This document shows, piece by piece, positions 1 to 8,252 of a DNA stretch of 52,885 nt. Position numbers and translations under genes: made by a program. A model generated the notes under the pieces. It saw only the letters and a program-made list of their open reading frames with translations. It was not told where the DNA came from and made no database searches. How positions within the stretch are numbered: the stretch's first letter is position 1; the number at the start of each line of letters is the position of its first letter. Source of the stretch: an uncultured Bifidobacterium sp. (lineage in GTDB: Bacteria > Actinomycetota > Actinomycetes > Actinomycetales > Bifidobacteriaceae); assembly GCA_937874315.1 (NCBI GenBank), contig CALNAE010000128.1, positions 1 through 52,885 on the forward strand. Direction: 5' to 3'.

Positions 1-487
1 TCCACATGGCGTGCAAGGCCAGTATTTCCGAGGCGTTCGCCCGCACGATGGTCGGCGGATCGTCACGCAACGACGCAAGTATCGCCGTGCGTGTCTTACC
101 GATGCCCGCCGCCACAGGGTCAAGCACCCAGCGGTGTCCCATGGCATGGAACGACGCGGCGATGTTCTTCAAGGCGTCCGGATAGAAGGGCAGCAATGTG
201 CCGACATTGACGTAGCTCGCGCCGGCAAGGGTAGCCAGATCGAGCATGTCATCGGGCAGAAAGCTCATGGCTGCGCTGCCGCCCGACGCGAGCTGGGCAT
301 TGGCCACCAGATTGATGGTCACGAAATTCGTGAACGACTGCGCCAGCGGCGTGGTGTCGCGCACGGACCTTACCGCGTCGGCGATGCGCTGGCGCAATGG
401 TCCTTGCGTCGAAGGATCGAAAACGTCGGATGAATCGACGTCGACGTCGTTGCTCTTGGCATGTGAATATGGAGATGTGTCATTCAT
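1..487 (-). CDS. thiM: Hydroxyethylthiazole kinase (5' part, runs off the window)
   Basis: Phosphorylates 4-methyl-5-(2-hydroxyethyl)thiazole in thiamine salvage. The reading frame is open from an ATG at 487 to the window edge, giving about 162 N-terminal residues; the rest lies outside. Family segments are visible: TNFVTINLVANAQLASGG near residues 55-72, a YVNVGTLLP strand, LDPVAAGIGKTR (the ThiM LDPV motif) and RANASEI, which corresponds to the conserved RGNASEI. The first 30 or so residues are a polar extension ahead of the usual start. The Shine-Dalgarno AGGGAG lies 7 nt upstream and is part of a TPP riboswitch, so translation should be shut off when thiamine pyrophosphate is plentiful. 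Other thiamine genes may follow beyond position 1. Confidence 0.9.
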   Translation of the reverse strand, partial: MNDTSPYSHAKSNDVDVDSSDVFDPSTQGPLRQRIADAVRSVRDTTPLAQSFTNFVTINLVANAQLASGGSAAMSFLPDDMLDLATLAGASYVNVGTLLPFYPDALKNIAASFHAMGHRWVLDPVAAGIGKTRTAILASLRDDPPTIVRANASEILALHAMW

Positions 488-492
488 ATCTG

Positions 493-570
493 CGCTCCCT
501 ACGATGGTCTTGACCAACAGGTTCGAAGGGTCAGGCACTTGCCTATCTCAGCTCCGCGAGGAGCACCCCT
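493..570 (-). promoter_or_regulatory. TPP (THI-box) riboswitch upstream of thiM
   Basis: Read on the minus strand the segment carries the conserved THI-element blocks in the right order: AGGGGTGC, GCTGAGA, ACCCTTCGAACCTG, then GGTCAAGACC and CGTAGGGAGCG. The last block contains the AGGGAG that serves as the ribosome binding site of thiM, 7 nt from the ATG. Ligand binding would therefore trap the Shine-Dalgarno directly, a translational off-switch without a separate expression platform. A weak promoter with TTGTCC (603-608) and TTTACC about 17 nt further on would start transcription just ahead of the aptamer, but that is a guess. Confidence 0.93.
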
Positions 571-767
571 GCACTTACGGGTAAAACGCTAGAAATGGAT
601 ATGGACAAGCGGGGGAACGTCCCATCATCGACGGTGTGCCGGCCGGATACGACGGCGTCAAGCCGGACGAGAGTCGTTGGGTGGTTGCGACGGCCTGCTG
701 TCATCATCTGTCAGTAGACTCGGTCGGGTTATAAGGTCCCCAAAACCGTCAAACCAGAAGGTGCATT

Positions 768-2288
768 GTGGCTGTGTCCAAACTTGATGAAGTCGTATCG
801 CTCGCCAAACGTCGTGGATTCGTGTTCCCCGCCGGAGAGATCTACGGAGGAACCCGTTCCGCTTGGGACTATGGTCCGCTGGGCGTGGCGTTGAAGGACA
901 ATATCAAGCGTGAATGGTGGCGCTCCATGGTCGTCACCCGCGGCGACGTGGTCGGCGTCGACACGTCGATTATCCTGCCTTCCGAGGTATGGGTCGCGTC
1001 TGGACACGTCAACGTTTTCAACGATCCGCTCATCGAATGCCTGAATTGCCATAAACGTCAGCGCTCCGACAAACTCGAGGAAGCGTACGCCGAGAAGCAC
1101 GGCGATAAGATGCCCGAGAACGGTCTCAAGGACATCGTCTGCCCGTTCTGCGGCACCCGTGGCAACTGGACCGAACCGCGCGACTTCAACATGATGCTCA
1201 AGACCTCGCTCGGGCCGGTGGAAGACGAGAACTCGCTGCACTACCTGCGCCCCGAAACCGCGCAGGGCATCTTCGTCGACTTCAAGAACGTCATGACATC
1301 GTCCCGTTCCAAGCCGCCCTTCGGCATCGCGAACATGGGCAAGTCGTTCCGCAACGAGATCACCCCCGGCAACTTCATCTTCCGAACCCGCGAGTTCGAA
1401 CAGATGGAGATGGAGTTCTTCGTCGTGCCCGGCACCGACGAGGCGTGGCATCAGTACTGGATCGACACCCGCACGCGCTGGTACACCGATCTGGGTATCG
1501 ATCCGAGCAATCTGCGTCATTACGAGCACCCCAAGGAGAAGCTGTCTCACTATTCCAAGCGCACGGTCGACATCGAATACAAGTTCGGGTTCCAGGGCTC
1601 AGACTGGGGCGAGCTGGAGGGTGTGGCGAACCGGACGGATTACGATCTGTCGGCCCACTCGGAGCATTCCGGTGAGGATTTGAGCTACTTCAACCAGGGT
1701 ACCGGTGAGAAATTCGTGCCGTACGTCATTGAACCCGCAGCCGGTCTGACGCGTTCACTTATGGCCTTCCTCGTGGATGCCTACGACGTCGATGAGGCGC
1801 CGAATACCAAGGGCGGCGTCGACCGTCGCACGGTGCTTCGTCTCGATCCGCGACTCGCGCCGGTCAAGGCCGCCGTTCTGCCGTTGAGCAAGAAGCCCGA
1901 ATTGCAGGGCATCGCGCATGACGTGGCCGCCGATCTGCGGCAGCATGACTGGATGATCGACTACGACGAGGCTGGCGCCATCGGGCGCCGCTATCGTCGT
2001 GAGGATGAGATCGGCACGCCGTTGTGCGTCACGGTCGATTTCGACACCCTGGACGATCACGCCGTCACGATTCGCGAGCGTGACACCATGCAACAGGAAC
2101 GCGTGGCGTTGGACAAGGTCGAGGACTATGTCGCCGACCGCATCAAGGAGCGTCGGGTGCGCTATCCCGAAGGACCCGCCGAAATCGTCGGCACGAAGGC
2201 CGCCGACGGTGGTCTCGACGTCGCCAAGGAGCAGGGCGAGGATGAGAGCGCGCCGGTCAAGATCGCCGAGGCGGGTGGACTGTACTGA
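768..2288 (+). CDS. glyS: Glycyl-tRNA synthetase (homodimeric, class II)
   Basis: Charges tRNA-Gly in the cytoplasm. At 506 aa it is the single-chain alpha2 type (also called glyQS), not the alpha2beta2 type. The N-terminus has the family block [20 protein letters not shown]; motif 2 is [21 protein letters not shown] and motif 3 is seen around [10 protein letters not shown]. Two CxxC pairs at about residues 91/94 and 125/128 form the zinc-binding insertion common in this branch. The C-terminal third is the anticodon-binding domain. The GTG at 768 is chosen because AGAAGG lies just upstream and the protein then starts as in relatives. Residues after about 470 are an acidic variable tail. Confidence 0.96.
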   Translation: MAVSKLDEVVSLAKRRGFVFPAGEIYGGTRSAWDYGPLGVALKDNIKREWWRSMVVTRGDVVGVDTSIILPSEVWVASGHVNVFNDPLIECLNCHKRQRSDKLEEAYAEKHGDKMPENGLKDIVCPFCGTRGNWTEPRDFNMMLKTSLGPVEDENSLHYLRPETAQGIFVDFKNVMTSSRSKPPFGIANMGKSFRNEITPGNFIFRTREFEQMEMEFFVVPGTDEAWHQYWIDTRTRWYTDLGIDPSNLRHYEHPKEKLSHYSKRTVDIEYKFGFQGSDWGELEGVANRTDYDLSAHSEHSGEDLSYFNQGTGEKFVPYVIEPAAGLTRSLMAFLVDAYDVDEAPNTKGGVDRRTVLRLDPRLAPVKAAVLPLSKKPELQGIAHDVAADLRQHDWMIDYDEAGAIGRRYRREDEIGTPLCVTVDFDTLDDHAVTIRERDTMQQERVALDKVEDYVADRIKERRVRYPEGPAEIVGTKAADGGLDVAKEQGEDESAPVKIAEAGGLY

Positions 2289-2451
2289 GTCGGGTTGCCC
2301 GGGGTTTGCGCCAATCGTGTCATGCCGCGGCGTCCTCCGGCGTGGCGGCTTCATCAATGCCGTGCGGCCGCGTCGTGTTGCGTGTTGTCGGTGCCGAGCG
2401 CGTTGCGGTGAAGAACGCGATGGTACGGTGTGCGACGGCATGGAGCATGAT

Positions 2452-2472
2452 GGTGCCAAGGGTAATGGCACC
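2452..2472 (+). other. Short hairpin in the glyS-dusB spacer
   Basis: The spacer 2289-2501 holds no convincing gene. Within it GGTGCC and GGCACC form a 6-bp stem with a 9-nt loop, 30 nt ahead of dusB. There is no T-run behind it, so it may be a weak terminator for glyS or simply leader structure. Confidence 0.3.
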
Positions 2473-2501
2473 GAGCGAACCGTTGTTCTGAATGGATTCC
2501 A

Positions 2502-3680
2502 ATGGATGAGAACGTAACTGCGCCAGCTGAGGCGGACATCGCGCCGATTGATCTCGGACCGCTGCATGTGCCCACCCCCGTGGTGCTTTCGCCCATGGCG
2601 GGCGTCACGAATTGGCCGTTCCGCGTGCTATGCGAGGAATATGGTCCGGATGGGCTCTACGTCGCCGAGATGATCACCGCACGTGCCCTGGTCGCCCGCA
2701 ATCCTAAGGCGTTCAGGCTGTGCCGCTTCGCGCCCAGCGAGAAGATTCGTTCGCTGCAGCTCTATGGGGTCAACCCCGCGATCGTCGCACAGGCCGCCCA
2801 GATGGTGGTCGATGGTGATATGGCGGACCACGTCGACCTCAATTTCGGTTGCCCGGTTCCTAAGGTCACCAGGCGTGGAGGCGGCTCGGCGCTGCCTTGG
2901 AAACTCGACGTGTTCAGGGAGCTGATCGCTCGTGTGGTGGCGGTGTGCGCGCCGGCGAATATACCGGTGACGGCGAAAATCCGCGTTGGCATCGATCACG
3001 AGCATGAAACCTATATGGAGGCCGGTCACATAGCCCAGGAGGAAGGCTGCGCCGCGGTGACGCTGCACGCCCGAACGACCGCTGAATATTACGGTGGACA
3101 TAGCGATTGGGCCAGCATCGCGCGCCTCGTCGACGAGCTGGACATCCCCGTAATCGGCAACGGCGACATCTGGGGTGCCGAGGACGCGCTCGCCATGATG
3201 GGTCAGACGCATTGCGCGGGCGTCGCCATCGGCCGTGGCTGTCAGGGAAGGCCTTGGCTGTTCGCCGACATCAAGCACGCATTCGCAGGCGACGCCACCA
3301 GGACGGATCCGAATCTGGGAGAGGTCGGTGCGGTGATCATGAGGCATGCGCAGCTGCTCACCGAGTTCTTCGACGGCGATGAGCGAATGGCCGTGCATGA
3401 TTTGCGCAAGCATATCGCGTGGTACCTCAAGGGCTTTCCGGTGGGGGGAAGCACGCGCAAGGCGTTTATGGAGTGTGAGCGTCTCGAGGATGTTCGGCGT
3501 GAGCTCGATCGACTCGATCCTGCGCTGACATTGCCCGATCGTCTGCACGATGCGCCTCGTGGACGTGTTCGCTATGCGAAAAAAGTTCATCTGCCGTATG
3601 GCTGGCTGGAATCCCGAACGACGACCCATGATCAGCGCGAGGCGTTGTTCGGTGATGATCCGATGGATGCCGGCTATTAG
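2502..3680 (+). CDS. dusB: tRNA-dihydrouridine synthase (DusB family)
   Basis: FMN-dependent reduction of uridine to dihydrouridine in tRNA. The TIM-barrel N-terminus starts with PVVLSPMAGVTNWPFR; the catalytic cysteine is C117 within NFGCPVPKVTRRGGGSAL, and ITARALV, TAKIRVG, VTLHARTTAEYY and VIGNGDIW are the phosphate- and flavin-binding segments. Length 392 aa is normal for the actinobacterial DusB. The start ATG has only a weak ribosome site (GGATT); no better in-frame start is present nearby. It follows glyS on the same strand after a 213-nt spacer and is followed by ftsZ after 183 nt, so it is probably its own unit or weakly coupled. Confidence 0.95.
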   Translation: MDENVTAPAEADIAPIDLGPLHVPTPVVLSPMAGVTNWPFRVLCEEYGPDGLYVAEMITARALVARNPKAFRLCRFAPSEKIRSLQLYGVNPAIVAQAAQMVVDGDMADHVDLNFGCPVPKVTRRGGGSALPWKLDVFRELIARVVAVCAPANIPVTAKIRVGIDHEHETYMEAGHIAQEEGCAAVTLHARTTAEYYGGHSDWASIARLVDELDIPVIGNGDIWGAEDALAMMGQTHCAGVAIGRGCQGRPWLFADIKHAFAGDATRTDPNLGEVGAVIMRHAQLLTEFFDGDERMAVHDLRKHIAWYLKGFPVGGSTRKAFMECERLEDVRRELDRLDPALTLPDRLHDAPRGRVRYAKKVHLPYGWLESRTTTHDQREALFGDDPMDAGY

Positions 3681-3863
3681 ATTCCATTGAGATCGGTAAA
3701 ACCCGAAGCCGGCGCATCCGTCAGCCGGTATCGATGCGGCGGCGATGAGGTACCGATGGCTGTGAGAAAACTCAAAAAATCTGCGATACACGCCGTGCAA
3801 AAGCCCCTATCCGGTGAGGTTCTGCGATAGAGTAAGGCGTAACCGTGTAATGACAGGAGACTT

Positions 3864-5066
3864 ATGGTGAGCGAGATTGCCCAGACTGACAATTTCAACG
3901 ACAAGACCAATATCAAGGTAGTCGGTGTCGGTGGAGCCGGCGGCAATGCCGTCAATCGCATGATTGCCGAAGGTCTGCAGAACGTTGAATTCGTCGCTAT
4001 TAATACTGATGCGAAGGACTTGTTGCGATCCGATGCGGATGTCAAGATCTCGCTCAATGACGCATCAAGCCGAGGTCTGGGAGCCGGAGCCGATCCTGAG
4101 AAGGGATCCAAGGCTGCGCAGGATCACCAGTCCGATATCGAAGAGGCGCTCAAGGGTGCGGACATGGTCTTTGTCACCTGCGGGGAGGGCGGCGGAACCG
4201 GAACCGGTGCCAGCCCCATCGTCGCCCGCGCGGCTCATCAGCAGGGTGCATTGACCATCGCGGTGGTCACTCGACCGTTCTCATTCGAGGGCCCGCAGCG
4301 TTCCTCTTCGGCGAAACTGGGCATAGAGAATTTACGTAAAGAGGTTGACGCGCTGATTGTCATTCCCAACGATCGTCTGTTGGAGCTCTCGGATCGAACC
4401 ATTGGCATCGTAGACGCGTTCAAAACGGCCGACACCGCGTTGCTCGCGGGTGTGCAGGGCATCACTGATCTCATCACGATGAATTCGTATATTCACGTCG
4501 ATTTTCAGGACATCACCGCGGTGTTGCGGGGAGCAGGGACCGCGCTGTTCGGCATCGGTTCCGCCCGGGGCGAGGACCGCGCCACGCAGGCAGCGGAGAT
4601 CGCCATCAGCTCTCCGTTGCTCGAGGAAAGCGTCGAAGGTGCTCACGGCGCGTTGATCAATATCGCAGGGCCGACCGATCTTAAGTTGCAGGAGGCTTCC
4701 GCCGCCACGGAACTGGTCCGTAAGGCCATTCATCCCGAGGCCCAGATTATTTGGGGCCTGGCCCTTGATGACGCATATGGCGACGAGGTCCGGGTTACGG
4801 TTATTGCGGCCGGATTCGATGCGAACTCCAAGAAGACCGGTGCGGCCGACGCGCATGCCGCTGTTCCCGCGGCGGCCTCGTCCTCTGCGGATTCTGAGTC
4901 GAAGCAGGATGACACGTCCGATGTCAATCCGCTGGTGCGTCCCGCGCCCGACTTCAAGCCGGAGAACAACGACGCCGTTTCCCAGTCTCTTGATGAGACC
5001 GGAGAACATGAGGTTCTGCCTCCCAACGACCCGGGAGATCTTGACATTCCCGACTTTCTACGTTGA
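3864..5066 (+). CDS. ftsZ: Cell division protein FtsZ
   Basis: Tubulin-like GTPase that forms the Z-ring. It shows the N-terminal IKVVGVGGAGGNAVNRMI, the signature GGGTGTG at residues 109-115, the T7 region with NSYIHVDFQDI, and the C-terminal peptide DLDIPDFLR that binds partners such as SepF. Length 400 aa is typical. The signature continues ASPIVA where most FtsZ have AAPVVA, a mild variant. AGGAGA stands 5 nt ahead of the ATG. sepF begins 26 nt after the stop. In most actinobacteria ftsZ follows ftsQ; here ftsQ is some 47 kb away, so the dcw cluster is split. The 183-nt upstream spacer has a direct repeat TCTGCGATA at 3780 and 3821, role unknown. Confidence 0.98.
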   Translation: MVSEIAQTDNFNDKTNIKVVGVGGAGGNAVNRMIAEGLQNVEFVAINTDAKDLLRSDADVKISLNDASSRGLGAGADPEKGSKAAQDHQSDIEEALKGADMVFVTCGEGGGTGTGASPIVARAAHQQGALTIAVVTRPFSFEGPQRSSSAKLGIENLRKEVDALIVIPNDRLLELSDRTIGIVDAFKTADTALLAGVQGITDLITMNSYIHVDFQDITAVLRGAGTALFGIGSARGEDRATQAAEIAISSPLLEESVEGAHGALINIAGPTDLKLQEASAATELVRKAIHPEAQIIWGLALDDAYGDEVRVTVIAAGFDANSKKTGAADAHAAVPAAASSSADSESKQDDTSDVNPLVRPAPDFKPENNDAVSQSLDETGEHEVLPPNDPGDLDIPDFLR

Positions 5067-5092
5067 TCGATCGCTAAGCGAAAGGAATTCCC

Positions 5093-5575
5093 ATGGCAGG
5101 GTTTATGAAGAACGCGATGTCCTATCTTGGCATGAGTGACGTGGTCGACGATGAAGCCGAGAACGCCGATGAGGCCCCATCGTCTTCTGCAACGACTTCC
5201 TTCGACTCCGATCACACGGTCACGCCGATGACCACCTCCACGTCGACGACTTCGGCGGCGTCGGGCAGCCGCGAATCCACGCCATTCCCGAGTCGAATCA
5301 GCCGTATCACCACGATCCATCCCAAGTCATATGAGGACGCGCAGCTCGTGGGGCGCGCCATACGTGACGGCATTCCCGTGGTGCTGAATCTCACGGGTGT
5401 CTCCGAGGCAGTGGCGTATCGTATCGTCGATTTTTCCGCCGGCGTGGTCTTCGGCGTACGCGGTTCCATAGAGCGGGTGACCCCGCGCGTATTTCTGCTT
5501 AGCCCCGCGCAGGTGAACATCAAGATCGAAGAGTCACAGTCATCCGACTCGACGCACGGTCTGTTCTCCGAATAG
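5093..5575 (+). CDS. sepF: Cell division protein SepF
   Basis: Membrane-binding FtsZ partner that anchors the Z-ring in bacteria lacking FtsA, which fits the absence of ftsA here. The protein starts MAGFMKNAMSYLGM, the short amphipathic membrane-targeting helix followed by an acidic, Ser/Thr-rich linker (residues about 18-70). The folded core spans about residues 70-150 with ITTIHPKSYEDAQLVGRAIR, IPVVLNLTG and DFSAGVVFGVRGSIERV. AAAGGAA precedes the ATG. It is 26 nt behind ftsZ and so almost surely in one transcript. Confidence 0.96.
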   Translation: MAGFMKNAMSYLGMSDVVDDEAENADEAPSSSATTSFDSDHTVTPMTTSTSTTSAASGSRESTPFPSRISRITTIHPKSYEDAQLVGRAIRDGIPVVLNLTGVSEAVAYRIVDFSAGVVFGVRGSIERVTPRVFLLSPAQVNIKIEESQSSDSTHGLFSE

Positions 5576-5818
5576 CAAACGGTTGTGTGACGATACGCGT
5601 GTGGTGATAAACGTGTGATGATTACCATATAGCATTCGTTGCAATGAGCGTTGATGACATTCGACGGTATGCTTCGGTGTCGCATGTGCTGGTCCTGATG
5701 TCGGCTGTGATGTCGATCGCCTCTCGAGCGCGCTTATGAAACGCATGATGGATGCCTGCGGAGATGCAGTGACACAGGCTTTCAGTTCCTTTTCAGCTTA
5801 GCTGCTACGCTGGTGACC

Positions 5819-6100
5819 ATGCTGCTTTGGGTTGCCGCCCGGATTCTGAACTGGGTCATCGATGTGTATATCACCATCCTGTTCATCAGGATGATTTTGG
5901 ATTGGGTCTCCGTACTGGCCCCACGCTGGTATCCCAGGGGAGTGATTGCTGCACTGATCCGGGTCATCTACCAACTCACCGAACCTCCGTTGCGGTGGCT
6001 TCGTCGGTATGTTCCGCCCATTCGTATGGGTGCGGTCGCCTTCGACACCAGTTTTCTTGTGTTGTATTTCGCGCTTATTTTCCTGCAGATCCTCGTCTAA
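5819..6100 (+). CDS. YggT family membrane protein
   Basis: Small integral membrane protein of 93 aa found next to sepF in many Gram-positives and cyanobacteria; exact role unsettled, linked to division or envelope integrity. Two hydrophobic segments are visible, about residues 5-28 and 70-92, separated by a basic loop. The sequence ILDWVSVLAP and the LTEPPLRWLRRYVPP block are family hallmarks. A GTG at 5813 would add two residues; the ATG at 5819 is preferred. No strong ribosome site is seen. The 243-nt gap behind sepF contains no gene. Confidence 0.88.
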   Translation: MLLWVAARILNWVIDVYITILFIRMILDWVSVLAPRWYPRGVIAALIRVIYQLTEPPLRWLRRYVPPIRMGAVAFDTSFLVLYFALIFLQILV

Positions 6101-6154
6101 GTGCATAGAACCCGCCATAAACTGCGTGATTGAGTCGGACACGTGCTAGCATCG

Positions 6155-6173
6155 AATGTGATATGTACACATT
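6155..6173. promoter_or_regulatory. Inverted repeat upstream of divIVA
   Basis: AATGTG and CACATT flank a 7-nt core that itself includes the palindrome TGTACA. The element ends 33 nt before the divIVA start. It could be an operator or overlap the promoter; no regulator can be named. Confidence 0.3.
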
Positions 6174-6206
6174 GTGGCTTGATGCCCAAAGCGAGGTGTA
6201 AGATTT

Positions 6207-7574
6207 ATGGCTCTGTTGACGCCGAAGGATATCAGGGAGCATACCTTCCAGACGGTTCGCTTCAAAGAAGGGTATGACGTCGACGAGGTTGACGACTTCC
6301 TTGATCAGATAACGGAAACCGTTGAAGCGCTTGGAAGGCAGGCGGTCCAGACTGGGGGGCAGTCTACGCAGTCGCTGGGACCGGATGTCAGTAGTCTCAA
6401 TACGAAGATTTCCGATCTCAGTAAGCAGGTGCAGTCGCTGCAGGGGGAGAACGAGGAACTCAAATCTGCTGCCTCCACCAAAGACGGTCAGGCTGCGCAG
6501 GTCGCTGCTTCGAAACTCAGTGAAGCGGAGGAGAGCAACCGTGCGCTGTCCACGCAAAATGGGCAGCTGAAGGATCAGATCGATCGTCTTTCCAAGCAGA
6601 TTGATGAACTCACCGCTCAGGCCGCGGAAGCCGCGGGTAGCAAGGAACTCAGCGAGAAGCTGACCGTGGCTCAGCATGAGCGGGATGAGATTCGTTCCAA
6701 CAACGATGCCCTCACCCGCGAGGTCGCAGCCTATAAGGATCAGTTGTCCAAGTCCAAGCAGCAGCTTGCGGCTCTTCAGCAGCAGGCGCAGTCCGCCCAG
6801 CAGCAGTCTCAACAACTGCAGCAGATCGCGCAGCAGCTCAAGGAATCGCAGCAGCGTGAAGAACAGCTTCGCGCCCAGGTCGCGAAGATCGAGCCAAGCA
6901 CGGAAACCGGCAGCCTCCAGAAGATCGCCGGAGCCGCAGCCAGCGGGGCAAGCGAGCCGGAGCGTGCCACCGCCATGCTGACCTTGGCAATGCAGCTGCA
7001 TGATCAGTACGTCGATAAGGGCAAGGCAAAGGCCCGTGAGATCACCGAGGCGAGCCAGTCCAAGTATGAGGAGCTGGTTTCCCAGGCCAATGAGTACTCC
7101 AAGCGCACCCGCAATGAATCCGATGATTATGGCAAGCAGGCCCGTTCCGAGGCCGATGCGTATTCGCAGAAGACGCATTCCCAGGCCGATGCATATTCCG
7201 ATCAGGTCCGCGCGCAGGCTGATGTTTACTCGAATAAGACACGTTCCGAGGCCGATGCGTATTCGCAGAAGACGCATGATGACGCCGACAGGTATTCGGT
7301 AGACACCCATAACGAGGCGGATGCTTACGAAGCCGAGGTGCAGCAGCGCGCGGGCGAGTATGACGCCAAGACGCGCAAGGCCGCCGAGACCTACGCACAG
7401 CAGGTTCGCGACAATCTTGAAAACCAGGCCAAGGTCGTCGAGGGCAACATCAAGGGTCTTAAGCAGTTCGAATCCGAATATCGCACGAAGCTTACCGATT
7501 TCCTCGGTCAGCTGGTTCAGCAGGTTTCCGATTCCGACAATTACGAAAAGATGGATCATCAGTCGAAGGACTGA
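6207..7574 (+). CDS. divIVA: DivIVA/Wag31-type polar growth coiled-coil protein
   Basis: Polar scaffold that directs tip growth and septum placement in actinobacteria. The N-terminus has the membrane-binding DivIVA domain, with MALLTPKDIREHTFQTVRF and the GYDVDEVDDFLDQI segment. Residues about 60-235 are a heptad coiled coil rich in Gln, Ser and Lys. A short Gly/Ala hinge follows, and residues about 303-404 consist of nine or more 11-residue repeats of the pattern ADAYSxxTRSE. The last 50 residues resemble the C-terminus of Wag31. At 455 aa it is far longer than mycobacterial Wag31 (about 260 aa). It is the last gene of the ftsZ-sepF-yggT string. The ATG follows a weak GAGGTG site. Confidence 0.94.
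   Translation: MALLTPKDIREHTFQTVRFKEGYDVDEVDDFLDQITETVEALGRQAVQTGGQSTQSLGPDVSSLNTKISDLSKQVQSLQGENEELKSAASTKDGQAAQVAASKLSEAEESNRALSTQNGQLKDQIDRLSKQIDELTAQAAEAAGSKELSEKLTVAQHERDEIRSNNDALTREVAAYKDQLSKSKQQLAALQQQAQSAQQQSQQLQQIAQQLKESQQREEQLRAQVAKIEPSTETGSLQKIAGAAASGASEPERATAMLTLAMQLHDQYVDKGKAKAREITEASQSKYEELVSQANEYSKRTRNESDDYGKQARSEADAYSQKTHSQADAYSDQVRAQADVYSNKTRSEADAYSQKTHDDADRYSVDTHNEADAYEAEVQQRAGEYDAKTRKAAETYAQQVRDNLENQAKVVEGNIKGLKQFESEYRTKLTDFLGQLVQQVSDSDNYEKMDHQSKD
7114..7413 (+). repeat. 33-bp coding repeats in divIVA (hendecad coiled coil)
   Basis: Nine units of 11 codons encode variations on ADAYSQKTHSE. A stretch of about 32 nt starting at 7147 recurs exactly at 7246, three units downstream, which points to expansion by internal duplication. 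An 11-residue period favours a slightly right-handed coiled coil, unlike the heptads earlier in the protein. Confidence 0.85.
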
Positions 7575-7592
7575 TGACTGGAGTCACAGCGT

Positions 7593-8252
7593 ATGAAACA
7601 TATGCTCCCTGGACGGCTGCGCATTCGCGTGGCCGTCTTCGTATGTGTCGCGGCGGCGGCGTTGGCGCTTGACCGCGTCACCAAGCTGTGGGCGTTGTCG
7701 GCGCTGGCCGATGGCAGAACGGTTGTCGTGATTCCTCATCTGTTGTCGTTCACGTTGCTCCATAACCCCGGTGCCTCGTTGGGCGTGGGCTCGTCGACGA
7801 CATGGCTGATCTCGGTGTTGGCCATCGTGGCCAGTGTCGCGTTGATCATTGCGATGTGTCGTACCAGTTCGCTGCGGTGGACCTTGATGCTGGCCTTGGC
7901 GTTTGCGGGAGCTTGCGGCAATCTGGTTGATCGCATTAGCTACGCGAATGGATTGCTGAACGGGCGTGTGGTCGATTTTCTGAACTATGGCTGGTCGATC
8001 GGCAATGTTGCGGATATCTGGTTGGTGATCGCGGGTGCGGCGATGATCGGGTTGATACTGGTGGGAGAGCCATTCGTCGGCGGGTCCGCTGATGCCCGAG
8101 AGGGACGAACGGATACGCGGCCGGATGAGCATGGCGTTGGAGACGATGTCGACGGTCCCGCCGAGGGTACGGTGCACGACACCGCGCAGGGCACCGATGA
8201 CGGCACGGCGAATATCGCGCAGGGCACCGTGCAAGGCGGTCCCCGGTCATGA
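7593..8252 (+). CDS. lspA: Lipoprotein signal peptidase (signal peptidase II)
   Basis: Aspartyl protease of the membrane that removes signal peptides from diacylglyceryl-modified prolipoproteins. Four transmembrane helices lie in residues about 10-165. The two catalytic aspartates are D113 in GACGNLVDRI and D141 in NVADIW; the NPGASLG and VVDFLNYGW motifs are also present. After residue 165 comes a hydrophilic tail of about 55 residues with repeated AQGT/DGT units, absent from most LspA (160-180 aa). The gene overlaps the next by 4 nt (ATGA), so both are co-translated. It starts 18 nt after divIVA. Confidence 0.96.
   Translation: MKHMLPGRLRIRVAVFVCVAAAALALDRVTKLWALSALADGRTVVVIPHLLSFTLLHNPGASLGVGSSTTWLISVLAIVASVALIIAMCRTSSLRWTLMLALAFAGACGNLVDRISYANGLLNGRVVDFLNYGWSIGNVADIWLVIAGAAMIGLILVGEPFVGGSADAREGRTDTRPDEHGVGDDVDGPAEGTVHDTAQGTDDGTANIAQGTVQGGPRS

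Noticed and set aside
7147..7280. Regular 33-bp spacing resembling a CRISPR array
   Set aside because: The units are translated, diverge in sequence, and have no spacers; they are protein repeats in divIVA.
6075..7559. Leu/Ile-rich minus-strand frame opposite divIVA that looks like a membrane protein
   Set aside because: The hydrophobicity is an artefact of reading Gln/Lys/Glu-rich coiled-coil codons backwards; divIVA is clear on the plus strand.
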